Below are positions 1 through 6,559 of a stretch of DNA of 6,850 nucleotides, one piece after another. Below the pieces are notes generated by a model, which saw nothing but the letters and a program-made list of their open reading frames with translations, searched no databases and was not told the DNA's origin. Every line of letters begins with the position of its first letter. Within the stretch, counting starts at the first letter, position 1. This stretch comes from Methylobacterium sp. (lineage in GTDB: Bacteria; Pseudomonadota; Alphaproteobacteria; Rhizobiales; Beijerinckiaceae): positions 1 to 6,850 of the forward strand of contig JADCCH010000228.1 of the NCBI GenBank assembly GCA_020252865.1, read 5' to 3'. The position numbers were made by a program, and so were the translations under genes.

Positions 1-4
1 AATG

Positions 5-34
5 AAAAAGGCGCCATCCACAAGGATGACGCCT
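5..34 (-). terminator. Rho-independent terminator of the tpiA-secG unit
   Basis: Read on the minus strand, an 11-bp stem (bases 34-24 pairing with 19-9) closes a 4-base loop (23-20) and runs straight into five U (9-5, the first of them inside the stem). Ten pairs are Watson-Crick. The eleventh (29 with 14) is a G-U wobble in the minus-strand RNA but a C-A mismatch in the plus-strand RNA. The hairpin and the T-tract therefore both point to termination of leftward transcription. It lies 30 bp beyond the secG stop codon, where the end of that transcript is expected. Confidence 0.92.
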
Positions 35-64
35 GGATTTCGGGCCGCGCGCCCGATCGCCGGC

Positions 65-427
65 TTACTGGTTCGGCGCGGTGCCGCCCTGCAGGTTGCG
101 GAGCTGATCGAGCACGTTCGGGGCCGAGCCCGGAGCCGGCGCGGTCTGGCCCGGCAGGGTCGGCGGGGCCGGCGCGTCAATGCCAACGGGAGCGCGCTTC
201 GGCGCCGTGCGGGCGGCCATGACGCCAAGGGTCAGCGAGGTGACGAAGAACGCCGCGCCAAGGATCGCCGTGGTGCGCGAGAGCAGGTTCGCCTGCCCGC
301 GGCCCGTCATGAAGGAAGAGGGGCTCGAACCCATGCCGAGGCCGCCGCCTTCCGAGCGCTGCAAGAGCACCACGCCGGCAAGCGCCAGCACGATGACGAG
401 GTGAATGGCAATCAGAACGGTTTCCAT
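65..427 (-). CDS. secG: Preprotein translocase subunit SecG
   Basis: SecG is the small accessory subunit of the SecYEG channel in the inner membrane and assists SecA-driven protein export. The 120-residue product has the family layout: a first membrane helix at about residues 3-22, the signature cytoplasmic loop LLQRSEGGGLG (21-31) followed by a Gly/Ser-rich stretch to about residue 45, and a second helix at about 52-71. The tail (about 75-120) is rich in Pro and Ala and looks disordered; such tails are common in alphaproteobacterial SecG and poorly conserved. The start is an ATG, and the protein begins immediately with the helix, as expected. No strong Shine-Dalgarno is visible. It lies 106 bp downstream of tpiA on the same strand and is closed by the terminator at 5-34. 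Confidence 0.96.
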   Translation of the reverse strand: METVLIAIHLVIVLALAGVVLLQRSEGGGLGMGSSPSSFMTGRGQANLLSRTTAILGAAFFVTSLTLGVMAARTAPKRAPVGIDAPAPPTLPGQTAPAPGSAPNVLDQLRNLQGGTAPNQ

Positions 428-462
428 CGGTCAGTTCGGTCCAGCAAGGGGAAACGGGCGGC

Positions 463-494
463 GGGAGCCGCGATCCGCAAGGAATTGGGCTCCC
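463..494. repeat. Inverted repeat in the tpiA-secG gap
   Basis: A perfect 7-bp inverted repeat (GGGAGCC at 463-469, GGCTCCC at 488-494) encloses an 18-base loop. In leftward RNA it would fold in the untranslated stretch before secG, but no U-run follows, so it does not look like an intrinsic terminator. The right arm overlaps the candidate secG -10 box. It could be an mRNA processing or stability element, or chance in GC-rich DNA. Confidence 0.35.
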
Positions 495-519
495 ATACCG
501 GGAAATGCAAGGAAGGCAA
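492..519 (-). promoter_or_regulatory. Possible secG promoter
   Basis: On the minus strand, TTGCCT (519-514) and TATGGG (497-492) are separated by 16 bases, which fits a sigma70-type layout. This would start a transcript about 60 bases before the secG ATG, giving secG expression independent of tpiA. The boxes match the consensus only moderately, and co-transcription from tpiA remains possible. The same TTGCCT/TATGG pair occurs before ppiD. Confidence 0.3.
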
Positions 520-533
520 AGACGTAAAACGCG

Positions 534-1283
534 TTATGCCGCATGTGCGATGGCGAGGAAATCCGCGGCCTTGAGGCTCGCGCCGCCCACCAGCGCGCCA
601 TCGACATCCTCGAGCGCGAGGATTTCGGCGGCGTTCGACGGTTTCACCGAGCCACCATAGAGAATGCGGCACTTCCCGGCCTCGCCCTTCGCGAGCACGG
701 CCTTCAGCGTCTTGCGGATGTCCGCGTGCATCTCGGCGATATCCGCATTGGTGGGGGTCAGGCCCGTGCCGATGGCCCAGACGGGCTCATAGGCGATGAC
801 CACCTGCCCTGTGCCGGCACCGGCGGGAACCGAACCCCTGATCTGCCGACGCACGACCGCGAGCGCCTTGCCGGCCTCGCGCTCGGCACGGGTTTCGCCC
901 ACGCAGATGAGGGCGAGCATGCCCTGCCCCATCGCGGCTTCCGCCTTGGCCTTCACAACGGCATCCTTCTCGGCATGATCCGTGCGCCGCTCGGAATGGC
1001 CGACGATGATCGCGCCGGCACCCGCCTCGAACAGCATGGCTGCGGAGAGGTCGCCCGTATGCGCGCCGGAGGCTTTGGCATGGCAATCCTGCGCGCCGAC
1101 AACGATTCCCGTGCCGATGCACGCGGCAGCCGCGGTGAAGATCAGCGTTGCCGGCGGGCAAACCAGCAGATCGACCCTGGAGCGCAGGGCGGGTGTTGCG
1201 CCCTTCCCCATCGCCTGGATTTCCGCAAGGTCCGCCCGGAGGCCGTTCATCTTCCAGTTTCCGGCGATCAGGGTCTTGCGCAT
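534..1283 (-). CDS. tpiA: Triosephosphate isomerase
   Basis: TpiA interconverts dihydroxyacetone phosphate and glyceraldehyde 3-phosphate in glycolysis and gluconeogenesis, in the cytoplasm, as a TIM-barrel dimer. The 249-residue product is full length for the family. It carries the N-terminal AGNWKMNG with catalytic Lys11 and Asn9, the electrophile His96 in VGHSERR (94-100), the conserved ICVGE (126-130), the catalytic base Glu166 with the mobile loop in [11 protein letters not shown] (164-174), and the phosphate-binding [10 protein letters not shown] (208-217) and LVGGASL (231-237). All key residues are present. The ATG at 1281-1283 puts the first barrel strand at residue 3, so no upstream extension is needed; the Shine-Dalgarno is weak. 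The gene is divergent from ppiD and upstream of secG on the same strand. Confidence 0.98.
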   Translation of the reverse strand: MRKTLIAGNWKMNGLRADLAEIQAMGKGATPALRSRVDLLVCPPATLIFTAAAACIGTGIVVGAQDCHAKASGAHTGDLSAAMLFEAGAGAIIVGHSERRTDHAEKDAVVKAKAEAAMGQGMLALICVGETRAEREAGKALAVVRRQIRGSVPAGAGTGQVVIAYEPVWAIGTGLTPTNADIAEMHADIRKTLKAVLAKGEAGKCRILYGGSVKPSNAAEILALEDVDGALVGGASLKAADFLAIAHAA

Positions 1284-1322
1284 GGATCAGGTTCCGACAG
1301 GGCAGGGAATTTTCCGGGCTGG

Positions 1323-1351
1323 CCGGTAGCACGCCGCGCGCGACCGTTCAA
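1323..1351 (-). promoter_or_regulatory. Weak candidate tpiA promoter
   Basis: On the minus strand, TTGAAC (1351-1346) is followed after 17 bases by TACCGG (1328-1323), about 40 bases before the tpiA start codon. Position and spacing are right and the -35 box is fair, but the -10 box is poor. The region also contains alternating CG runs. Offered only as the best-placed candidate in the divergent intergenic region. Confidence 0.18.
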
Positions 1352-1370
1352 CGCGCGAGCAGGCCGCGCC

Positions 1371-1399
1371 TTGCCTTCTCTTTTCGCCATCCCTATGGT
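1371..1399 (+). promoter_or_regulatory. Candidate promoter for the ppiD-trp operon
   Basis: TTGCCT (1371-1376) and TATGGT (1394-1399) are separated by exactly 17 bases, each matching four of six consensus positions for a sigma70-type promoter. Transcription would start near 1406, leaving a leader of about 55 bases before ppiD. No Trp-codon-rich leader peptide, paired attenuator hairpins or intrinsic terminator is visible in that leader. Confidence 0.4.
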
Positions 1400-1460
1400 C
1401 CGGCCCGGTTTTTGATCTGCGCGCAACGAGCGCAAACGCTTCCGGAGCACCGATCCGCCC

Positions 1461-3383
1461 ATGATGACCGCCATTCGCTCCGCCGCCTCCAACTGGCTCG
1501 GTCGCGTCGTCCTTACCGTCGTGATGGGCTTGCTGATCGTTTCCTTCGCGATCTGGGGCATCGGCGACATCTTCCGCGGCGGTTCCACCCGCAATGTCGC
1601 GACCGTGGGCAAGGAAGTGATCACGGCGGATGCCTATCGCAACGCCTTCAACACGGAGCTGCAGAATCTGCAGCGGCGCATCCGCCGCCCGGTGACGACC
1701 GCGGAAGCGCGGGCTTTCGGGCTTGATCGCGAGATTCTCAACCGCCTGATCGACGAAGCGGCACTCTCGGCCAAAGCCAATCGCCTCGGCCTCGCGCTCG
1801 ACGAGCAGGGCGTGAGCCGTTCCGTGCTTGAAGCCGAGATCTTCCAGACCGGCGGCCGCTTCGATCGCGATCGCTATCTCTCGCTGCTCCAGCAGAGCGG
1901 GCTTTCCGAGCCCGCCTTCCTGCGCCAGCAGGGCGAATTCCTGCTGCGCCAGCAACTCGTACAGGGCCTTGTGGGCGGCATGACCGCGCCTTCGACCTTC
2001 AACGCCGCCCTGCACCAGTATCGGGAGGAGGAGCGCAGCCTCGAAGTGGTGGCCATCCCCACCGCGAAGGTGCCCGAGCCGGCCGAGCCCACGCCGGAAG
2101 CGCTCAAGGCCTTCCACGAGGAGCGCAGGGCGGAATTCCGCACCGTGGAAACCCGGCAGGCGACGGTTCTCACCGTTTCTCCCCAGATTTTCGCGGGCAG
2201 CGTGACGTTGAGCGAGGCGGAACTGCGCGCATTCTATGACGAGGCGGTGGCGAATGGCCGCTTCGGCTCGCCCGAGCGTCGCCGCGCCTTCCGCGTGCTC
2301 TTCGATTCCGAGGCCGCCGCCAGGGCCGCCGCCGACCGGCTCGCCGGTGGCCTCACCTTCGAGGCGCTGCTGGCGGAAAAGAATCTCAAGGAAATCGATG
2401 TCGACCTCGGATTGCAGGCCCGCGCGCAGGTCGCCGATGCCGCGACGCGCGATGCGATCTTCTCCCTGCCGGAGGGTGGTGTGAGCGCGCCGATCCGCGA
2501 CCCGTTCGGCTTCGTGCTGATCCGCGTGGCGAAGGTCGAGCCCGGCCAGGCGACGCCGTTCGCCGAGGTGCGCGGCGAGGTGGAATTCGACGCCCGGACG
2601 CGGAAACTCACCACCGACCCGGCCGTGAGGCAGAAGGTCGATGACCTCGTAAAGAAGATCGAGGACCAGCGCATCGCCGGCAAGTCGCTCACCGAAGCCG
2701 GGCAGGTGGCCGGGCTCAGCCCGCTCGTGATCGAGGGGCTGGACCGCAACGGCAATGGCCCCGATGGCCAGCGCCTGACGGTGCCGGGCGGCACGGAGAC
2801 GCTGAACGCGATCTTCGCCTCCGATATCGGCCTCGACAACGAAGCGCTCCACCTGCGTGACGGCAGCCATGTCTGGTTCGAGGTGAACCGCGTCGATCCC
2901 GCGCGCGACAAGGCCTTCGAGGAGGTCGAGGCGGAGATCCGCACGCGCTATCTCGCCGATCAGAAGTCCAGGGCGATGGGCGAATTCGCGACCGCGCTCG
3001 TCAAGCGCATCGAGGCTGGCGAGAGCTTCCACTCTGTCGCGGCCGAACTCGGCGCGCCGGGGCAGATCTTCTCGGCCATCCGCCGCACCTCGAATGATCC
3101 GGTTCTCGGCCGCAATGGAGTGGAGCGCGCCTTCGCGGGCGAGATCGGCAAGGTGGCGAGCGCGGTCGCGCCCGATGGGATCGGCCGCCTGCTGGTCCTG
3201 CCGAAGGCATCGACCCTCCTGCCCTATGATGCGGCGGCGGATGCCAATTCGACCTTCTCGCGCCAGCTTGCGCAGGGCATGGCGGATGATGTGTTCCGAC
3301 AATATGTCGCGGCTCTGCGCAAGGAGGCCGGTGTTTCCATCAACGAGGCGCTGCTGGCCCAGACCCTGGGGCAGGCGAACTGA
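1461..3383 (+). CDS. ppiD: PpiD-like membrane-anchored periplasmic chaperone (SurA_N / parvulin-type PPIase)
   Basis: The 640-residue product has the PpiD layout. One membrane helix (about 14-34, after a short basic N-terminus) acts as an uncleaved anchor with the rest in the periplasm. A SurA_N-like helical chaperone region follows (about 43-190), with VGKEVITADAYRNAF at its start. Then come a linker, a parvulin-like domain (about 270-365, ending LPEGGVSAPIRDPFGFVLIRV) and a long helical C-terminal part. Family members help fold newly exported envelope proteins near the Sec exit. In the parvulin-like domain the first strand reads RRAFRVLF (273-280), lacking the His usual in active parvulins (SHILF-type), so isomerase activity may be weak or absent; this is an inference. 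Tandem ATGs lie at 1461 and 1464; a GGAG at 1444-1447 is rather distant. The stop codon overlaps the trpE start by one base, indicating coupled translation. Confidence 0.93.
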   Translation: MMTAIRSAASNWLGRVVLTVVMGLLIVSFAIWGIGDIFRGGSTRNVATVGKEVITADAYRNAFNTELQNLQRRIRRPVTTAEARAFGLDREILNRLIDEAALSAKANRLGLALDEQGVSRSVLEAEIFQTGGRFDRDRYLSLLQQSGLSEPAFLRQQGEFLLRQQLVQGLVGGMTAPSTFNAALHQYREEERSLEVVAIPTAKVPEPAEPTPEALKAFHEERRAEFRTVETRQATVLTVSPQIFAGSVTLSEAELRAFYDEAVANGRFGSPERRRAFRVLFDSEAAARAAADRLAGGLTFEALLAEKNLKEIDVDLGLQARAQVADAATRDAIFSLPEGGVSAPIRDPFGFVLIRVAKVEPGQATPFAEVRGEVEFDARTRKLTTDPAVRQKVDDLVKKIEDQRIAGKSLTEAGQVAGLSPLVIEGLDRNGNGPDGQRLTVPGGTETLNAIFASDIGLDNEALHLRDGSHVWFEVNRVDPARDKAFEEVEAEIRTRYLADQKSRAMGEFATALVKRIEAGESFHSVAAELGAPGQIFSAIRRTSNDPVLGRNGVERAFAGEIGKVASAVAPDGIGRLLVLPKASTLLPYDAAADANSTFSRQLAQGMADDVFRQYVAALRKEAGVSINEALLAQTLGQAN

Positions 3384-4912
3384 TGGTCGCAGCGCAGGAT
3401 TTCGAGATGTTCGAGCGCCTCTATCGGGCGGGCCAGCCCCAATGCGTGGCGTTGCGGCTGGTTTCGGACCTCGAAACGCCTGTATCGACCTATCTCAAGC
3501 TGAAATCCCATGCCGGCGAGCATCCCTCGTTCCTGCTCGAATCCGTGGAAGGCGGCGCCACCAAGGGCCGGCACTCGATCATCGGCCTCCTGCCGGATCT
3601 CGTCTGGCGCTGCCGCAGCGGCACGAGTGAAATCTCCCGCAACGGCTCGGAATTCGCGGCCATGCCGGGCAAGCCGCTGGAAGCCCTGCGCGCCGTTCTG
3701 GCGGAGAGCCGCATTCCCGGCCTCGAGCATCTCCCGCCGATGGCGAGCGGCGTGTTCGGCTTCATGGGTTATGACATGGTGCGCGAGATGGAGCGTCTCC
3801 CACCCGCCAAGCCCGACAAGATCGGTGTCCCCGACGCGCTGATGATCCGCCCGACGGTCGTGCTGATCTTCGACAATGTGAAGGACGAGCTTGTGCTGGT
3901 GACGCCGGTTTTCCCGAAATCGGCAACCCCGCCAGTCGCAGCCCATGAATCGGCGCTCGCCCGTCTTCATGAAGTGCTCGCCCGGCTCGGTGAGCCCCTG
4001 CCGCATGGCGGTGATGCGGGCGACATGCTTGCGCGGATGCCAGAGGCGCAATCGAACCCCCGCCGGGAAGAATCCCCCGCGATGGTCGCCAGGGCCAAGG
4101 AATACATCCTCGCGGGCGACATTTTCCAGGTGGTTCTGAGCCAGCGCTTCTCCTGCCCCTTCGATCTCGATGCCTTCTCGCTCTATCGCGCCGTGCGCCG
4201 CGTGAACCCCTCGCCCTATCTGTGCTATCTCGATTTCCAGGATTTCCAGATCGTCTGTTCCAGCCCGGAAATCCTGGTGAAGGTGGTGGATGGGCCGGAG
4301 AAGAAGAAGGTGGTTTCGCTTCGCCCGCTCGCCGGCACCCGCAAGCGCGGGGCGACCCCCGCCGAGGATCTCGCCCTCGAACAGGAGCTTCTCGCCGACC
4401 CCAAGGAGCGCGCCGAGCATCTGATGCTGCTCGATCTCGGGCGCAACGATGTGGGCCGCGTTGCGAAGATGGGCTCGGTGGAAGTGACGGATTCCTTCTT
4501 CATCGAGCGCTACAGCCAGGTGATGCACATCGTCTCGAATGTCGAGGGCCAGCTCGACAATGCGAAATACGACATCCTCGACGCTCTCGCAGCAGGCTTC
4601 CCGGCCGGCACGACCTCCGGCGCGCCGAAGATCCGCGCGATGGAGATCATCGACGAACTGGAGAAGGACAAGCGCGGAACCTATGCCGGCACGATCGGCT
4701 ATTTCGGGGCCGATGGCGCGATGGATACCTGCATCATGCTGCGCACTGCGCTCGTGAAGGACGGCATGATGCATGTGCAGGCCGGGGCCGGCATCGTGCA
4801 TGATTCCGTGCCCGCTTCCGAACAGGCGGAATGCGAGAACAAAGCAAAAGCCCTCTTCCGCGCGGCTGAGGAAGCCGTGCGGTTTGCATCCCGCGGCAAA
4901 GGCGGGCAATGA
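3383..4912 (+). CDS. trpE: Anthranilate synthase component I
   Basis: TrpE converts chorismate to anthranilate, the first committed step of tryptophan synthesis, using ammonia delivered by TrpG. At 509 residues it is full length. The N-terminal domain has LLES (51-54), the element that binds feedback-inhibiting tryptophan in characterised enzymes, and FGFMGYD (125-131). The C-terminal chorismate-binding domain has NPSPYL (275-280), SSPEILVKV (293-301), RPLAGTRKRG (314-323), HLMLLDLGRNDVGRV (346-360), FFIERYSQVMH (372-382), FPAGTTSGAPK (406-416), GTIGYFG (436-442) and the C-terminal AGAGIVHDSVP (467-477). Small departures are RPL for the usual RPI, and Thr411 where Val or Leu is usual. The LLES and NPSPY elements suggest feedback inhibition is retained. 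The ATG overlaps the ppiD TGA (TGATG), and trpG follows after 19 bp. TrpE and TrpG are separate here, unlike the fused TrpEG of some rhizobia. Confidence 0.98.
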   Translation: MVAAQDFEMFERLYRAGQPQCVALRLVSDLETPVSTYLKLKSHAGEHPSFLLESVEGGATKGRHSIIGLLPDLVWRCRSGTSEISRNGSEFAAMPGKPLEALRAVLAESRIPGLEHLPPMASGVFGFMGYDMVREMERLPPAKPDKIGVPDALMIRPTVVLIFDNVKDELVLVTPVFPKSATPPVAAHESALARLHEVLARLGEPLPHGGDAGDMLARMPEAQSNPRREESPAMVARAKEYILAGDIFQVVLSQRFSCPFDLDAFSLYRAVRRVNPSPYLCYLDFQDFQIVCSSPEILVKVVDGPEKKKVVSLRPLAGTRKRGATPAEDLALEQELLADPKERAEHLMLLDLGRNDVGRVAKMGSVEVTDSFFIERYSQVMHIVSNVEGQLDNAKYDILDALAAGFPAGTTSGAPKIRAMEIIDELEKDKRGTYAGTIGYFGADGAMDTCIMLRTALVKDGMMHVQAGAGIVHDSVPASEQAECENKAKALFRAAEEAVRFASRGKGGQ

Positions 4913-4921
4913 TCGGCAGAT

Positions 4922-4925
4922 GGAG
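4922..4925 (+). promoter_or_regulatory. Ribosome binding site of trpG
   Basis: GGAG sits six bases (all C) before the ATG at 4932. The other in-frame ATG at 4920 overlaps this motif and has no comparable site of its own, so the site supports 4932 as the start. Confidence 0.7.
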
Positions 4926-4931
4926 CCCCCC

Positions 4932-5528
4932 ATGCGCATCGCGTTGATCGACAATTACGACAGCTTCACCTTCAACGTCGTGCACGCGCTCGCAAAAGAG
5001 GGCGCGGAGGTCGAGGTTTTTCGCAATGATGCGATGAGCGCGGATGACCTGCTGGCTTTGGCGCATGAGGCGATTGTCGTCTCGCCCGGCCCCTGCACGC
5101 CTTCGGAAGCGGGGATTTCCGTGGAAGTCATCGAGAAGGCCCATGGCAAGGTGCCGCTGCTCGGCGTGTGCCTCGGCCATCAGGCGATCGGGCAGGCTTT
5201 CGGCGGCAAGGTCATTCGCGCCTATCCCGTGCATGGCAAGGTTTCGACCATCCGCCACGATGGCAGGGGCCTGTTCCGGGGCATGAATCAGAACGTCACG
5301 GTCACGCGCTATCACTCGCTCGTGGTGGAGCGGTCGAGCTTCCCCGCCTGCCTGATGCCCACCGCCGAAAGCGAGGATGGCCTCGTGATGGCGCTTCAGC
5401 ATCGCGATTGCCCGACCTTCGGCGTGCAATTCCACCCCGAGAGCATCGCGACCGAGGGCGGCCAGCAGATTTTCCGCAATTTCCTCGATCTGGCGCGCGA
5501 ATTCCACCCCCCCCGCAAGGCCGCGTGA
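4932..5528 (+). CDS. trpG: Anthranilate synthase component II (glutamine amidotransferase)
   Basis: TrpG hydrolyses glutamine and passes ammonia to TrpE. The 198-residue product is a complete class I amidotransferase: [10 protein letters not shown] (6-15), [13 protein letters not shown] (49-61), nucleophile Cys80 in GVCLGHQ (78-84), HGK (101-103), RYHSLVVE (126-133), and the catalytic His168/Glu170 in QFHPES (166-171). The start at 4932 is chosen because the first strand begins at residue 2 and GGAG lies six bases upstream. An in-frame ATG at 4920 would add only MEPP, and the frame stays open further upstream inside trpE. A PabA role in folate synthesis, alone or in addition, cannot be excluded from sequence, but the position between trpE and trpD makes TrpG the main call. 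A run of eight C at 5507-5514 lies just before the stop. Confidence 0.97.
   Translation: MRIALIDNYDSFTFNVVHALAKEGAEVEVFRNDAMSADDLLALAHEAIVVSPGPCTPSEAGISVEVIEKAHGKVPLLGVCLGHQAIGQAFGGKVIRAYPVHGKVSTIRHDGRGLFRGMNQNVTVTRYHSLVVERSSFPACLMPTAESEDGLVMALQHRDCPTFGVQFHPESIATEGGQQIFRNFLDLAREFHPPRKAA
5507..5514 (+). repeat. C8 homopolymer near the trpG 3' end
   Basis: Eight consecutive C fall in the codons for His192-Pro193-Pro194-Arg195 of TrpG, four residues before its end. Removing one C, or slipping by the equivalent of +1, continues through GCA AGG CCG CGT GAC GAG TAT CCC straight into the trpD ATG in the trpD frame with no stop. It is the longest single-base run I noticed in the window. It could be a slippage site, an assembly indel or simply chance. 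Confidence 0.85.
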
Positions 5529-5538
5529 CGAGTATCCC

Positions 5539-6552
5539 ATGGAAGCCTTCAAGCCCCTCATCGCCAAGGCCGCAGCCGGCCTGCCCCTCTCCCGCGAGGA
5601 AGCCTCGCTCGCCTTCGCGCAGATGCTTTCGGGCGAGGTGACGCCGGCGCAGATGGCAGGCTTCCTGATGGCCTTGCGGGTTCGCGGCGAAAGCGTCGAG
5701 GAGATCACCGGCGCGGTGAGCGCCATGCGCGAGCGCATGGTGAAGGTCGAGGCCCCAGCCGGCGCGATCGACGTGGTGGGCACGGGCGGCGATGCCTCGG
5801 GCTCGTGGAATGTCTCGACGCTCGCCGGGTTGATCGTCGCGGCCTGCGGCGTGCCGGTTGCGAAGCATGGCAACCGCGCGGCCTCCTCGAAATCGGGTGC
5901 GGCGGATGTGCTTCAGGCGCTCGGTGTGAAGATCGGGCAATCCCCGGATATCGTGGCGAAAATCCTGGGCGAAACCGGATTTGCCTTCATGCTCGCGCCC
6001 GCGCATCACCCGGCCATGCGCAATGTCGCGCCGGTGCGCACCGAACTCGGCACGCGCACGATGTTCAACATCCTCGGCCCGCTCTCGAACCCCGCGGGCG
6101 TGAAGCGCATCCTGCTCGGCGTGTTCTCCGCGAGCTGGCTCGAGCCCGTCGCCGAAACCCTTCGCGATCTCGGCACCGAGCGCGCCTGGGTGATCCATGG
6201 TTCGGATGGGCTCGACGAGATGACCACCACCGGCCCGACCCATGTGGTGGAACTCGCGAACGGCCAGATTCGCCGCTTCGAGGTCACGCCCGAGGAAGCG
6301 GGGCTTCCCCGCTCCGCACCCGAGGCGCTGAAGGGCGGCGAGCCCGGCCAGAACGCGGCCGCCCTGCGCGATGTCGTTTCCGGCAAGCCTGGATCCTATC
6401 GCGATATCGCGATTCTCAACGCGGCAGGCGTTCTGGTGGTGGCGGGCAAGGCCGCGACCCTGAAGGACGGCGCCGGGATGGCCGCCGAGGCGATTGATTC
6501 CGGCAAGGTTGCGGCCCTGCTTGACCGCGTGATCGCGGCTTCGAACGCGTGA
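5539..6552 (+). CDS. trpD: Anthranilate phosphoribosyltransferase
   Basis: TrpD transfers the phosphoribosyl group of PRPP to anthranilate, the second step of the pathway. At 337 residues it is full length for the stand-alone enzyme. It has a helical N-terminal domain (about 1-70), the PRPP-binding glycine loop GTGGD (81-85) continuing to NVST (91-94), [12 protein letters not shown] (109-120) with the anthranilate/PRPP-binding residues, [11 protein letters not shown] (150-160), RTMFNILGP (173-181), and the metal-binding Asp226/Glu227 in [12 protein letters not shown] (223-234). It begins 10 bp after the trpG stop. The upstream stretch has no good Shine-Dalgarno, so translation probably depends on ribosomes finishing trpG. 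The next gene, trpC, begins 7 bp after its stop. Confidence 0.98.
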   Translation: MEAFKPLIAKAAAGLPLSREEASLAFAQMLSGEVTPAQMAGFLMALRVRGESVEEITGAVSAMRERMVKVEAPAGAIDVVGTGGDASGSWNVSTLAGLIVAACGVPVAKHGNRAASSKSGAADVLQALGVKIGQSPDIVAKILGETGFAFMLAPAHHPAMRNVAPVRTELGTRTMFNILGPLSNPAGVKRILLGVFSASWLEPVAETLRDLGTERAWVIHGSDGLDEMTTTGPTHVVELANGQIRRFEVTPEEAGLPRSAPEALKGGEPGQNAAALRDVVSGKPGSYRDIAILNAAGVLVVAGKAATLKDGAGMAAEAIDSGKVAALLDRVIAASNA

Positions 6553-6556
6553 GGGA
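6551..6556 (+). promoter_or_regulatory. Ribosome binding site of trpC
   Basis: GAGGGA overlaps the trpD TGA stop and precedes the ATG at 6560 by three bases (four from the AGGG core), which is close but usable. It fixes the trpC start and suggests coupling of trpC to trpD translation. Confidence 0.6.
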
Positions 6557-6559
6557 CGC

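Noticed and set aside
2..574. Plus-strand open frame of 190 codons at the left edge
   Set aside because: It runs antisense through the terminator, all of secG and the end of tpiA, its product is Arg-rich with no family features, and it has no ribosome binding site.
1337..1357. CGCGCG inverted repeat with 9-base loop in the divergent intergenic region
   Set aside because: CGCGCG is its own reverse complement, so a second copy nearby automatically forms an inverted repeat. In GC-rich DNA this is weak evidence for an operator.
1401..1412. GC stretch followed by five T as a terminator
   Set aside because: The bases before the T-run do not form a stem of useful length, and termination here would block the operon right after its likely promoter.
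1284..1460. Possible trp attenuator or leader peptide upstream of the operon
   Set aside because: The only short reading frame I looked at closely (1395-1415, MVRPGF) has no Trp codon. There is no run of TGG codons and no terminator hairpin with a U-run, and ppiD lies between this region and trpE.
1287..3302. Long minus-strand open frame of 671 codons opposite ppiD
   Set aside because: It is even longer than ppiD, but its translation is Arg/His/Gly-rich low-information sequence with no recognisable domain, and it runs antisense to a clear PpiD. Such frames arise from the codon bias of GC-rich genes. The minus-strand frames at 3224-4954 and 5302-6759, opposite trpE and trpD, are rejected for the same reason.
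4773..4931. N-terminal extension of trpG to 4773
   Set aside because: The frame is open back to 4773, but these codons overlap the 3' end of trpE, the translation does not resemble an amidotransferase, and the GGAG at 4922 favours the start at 4932.
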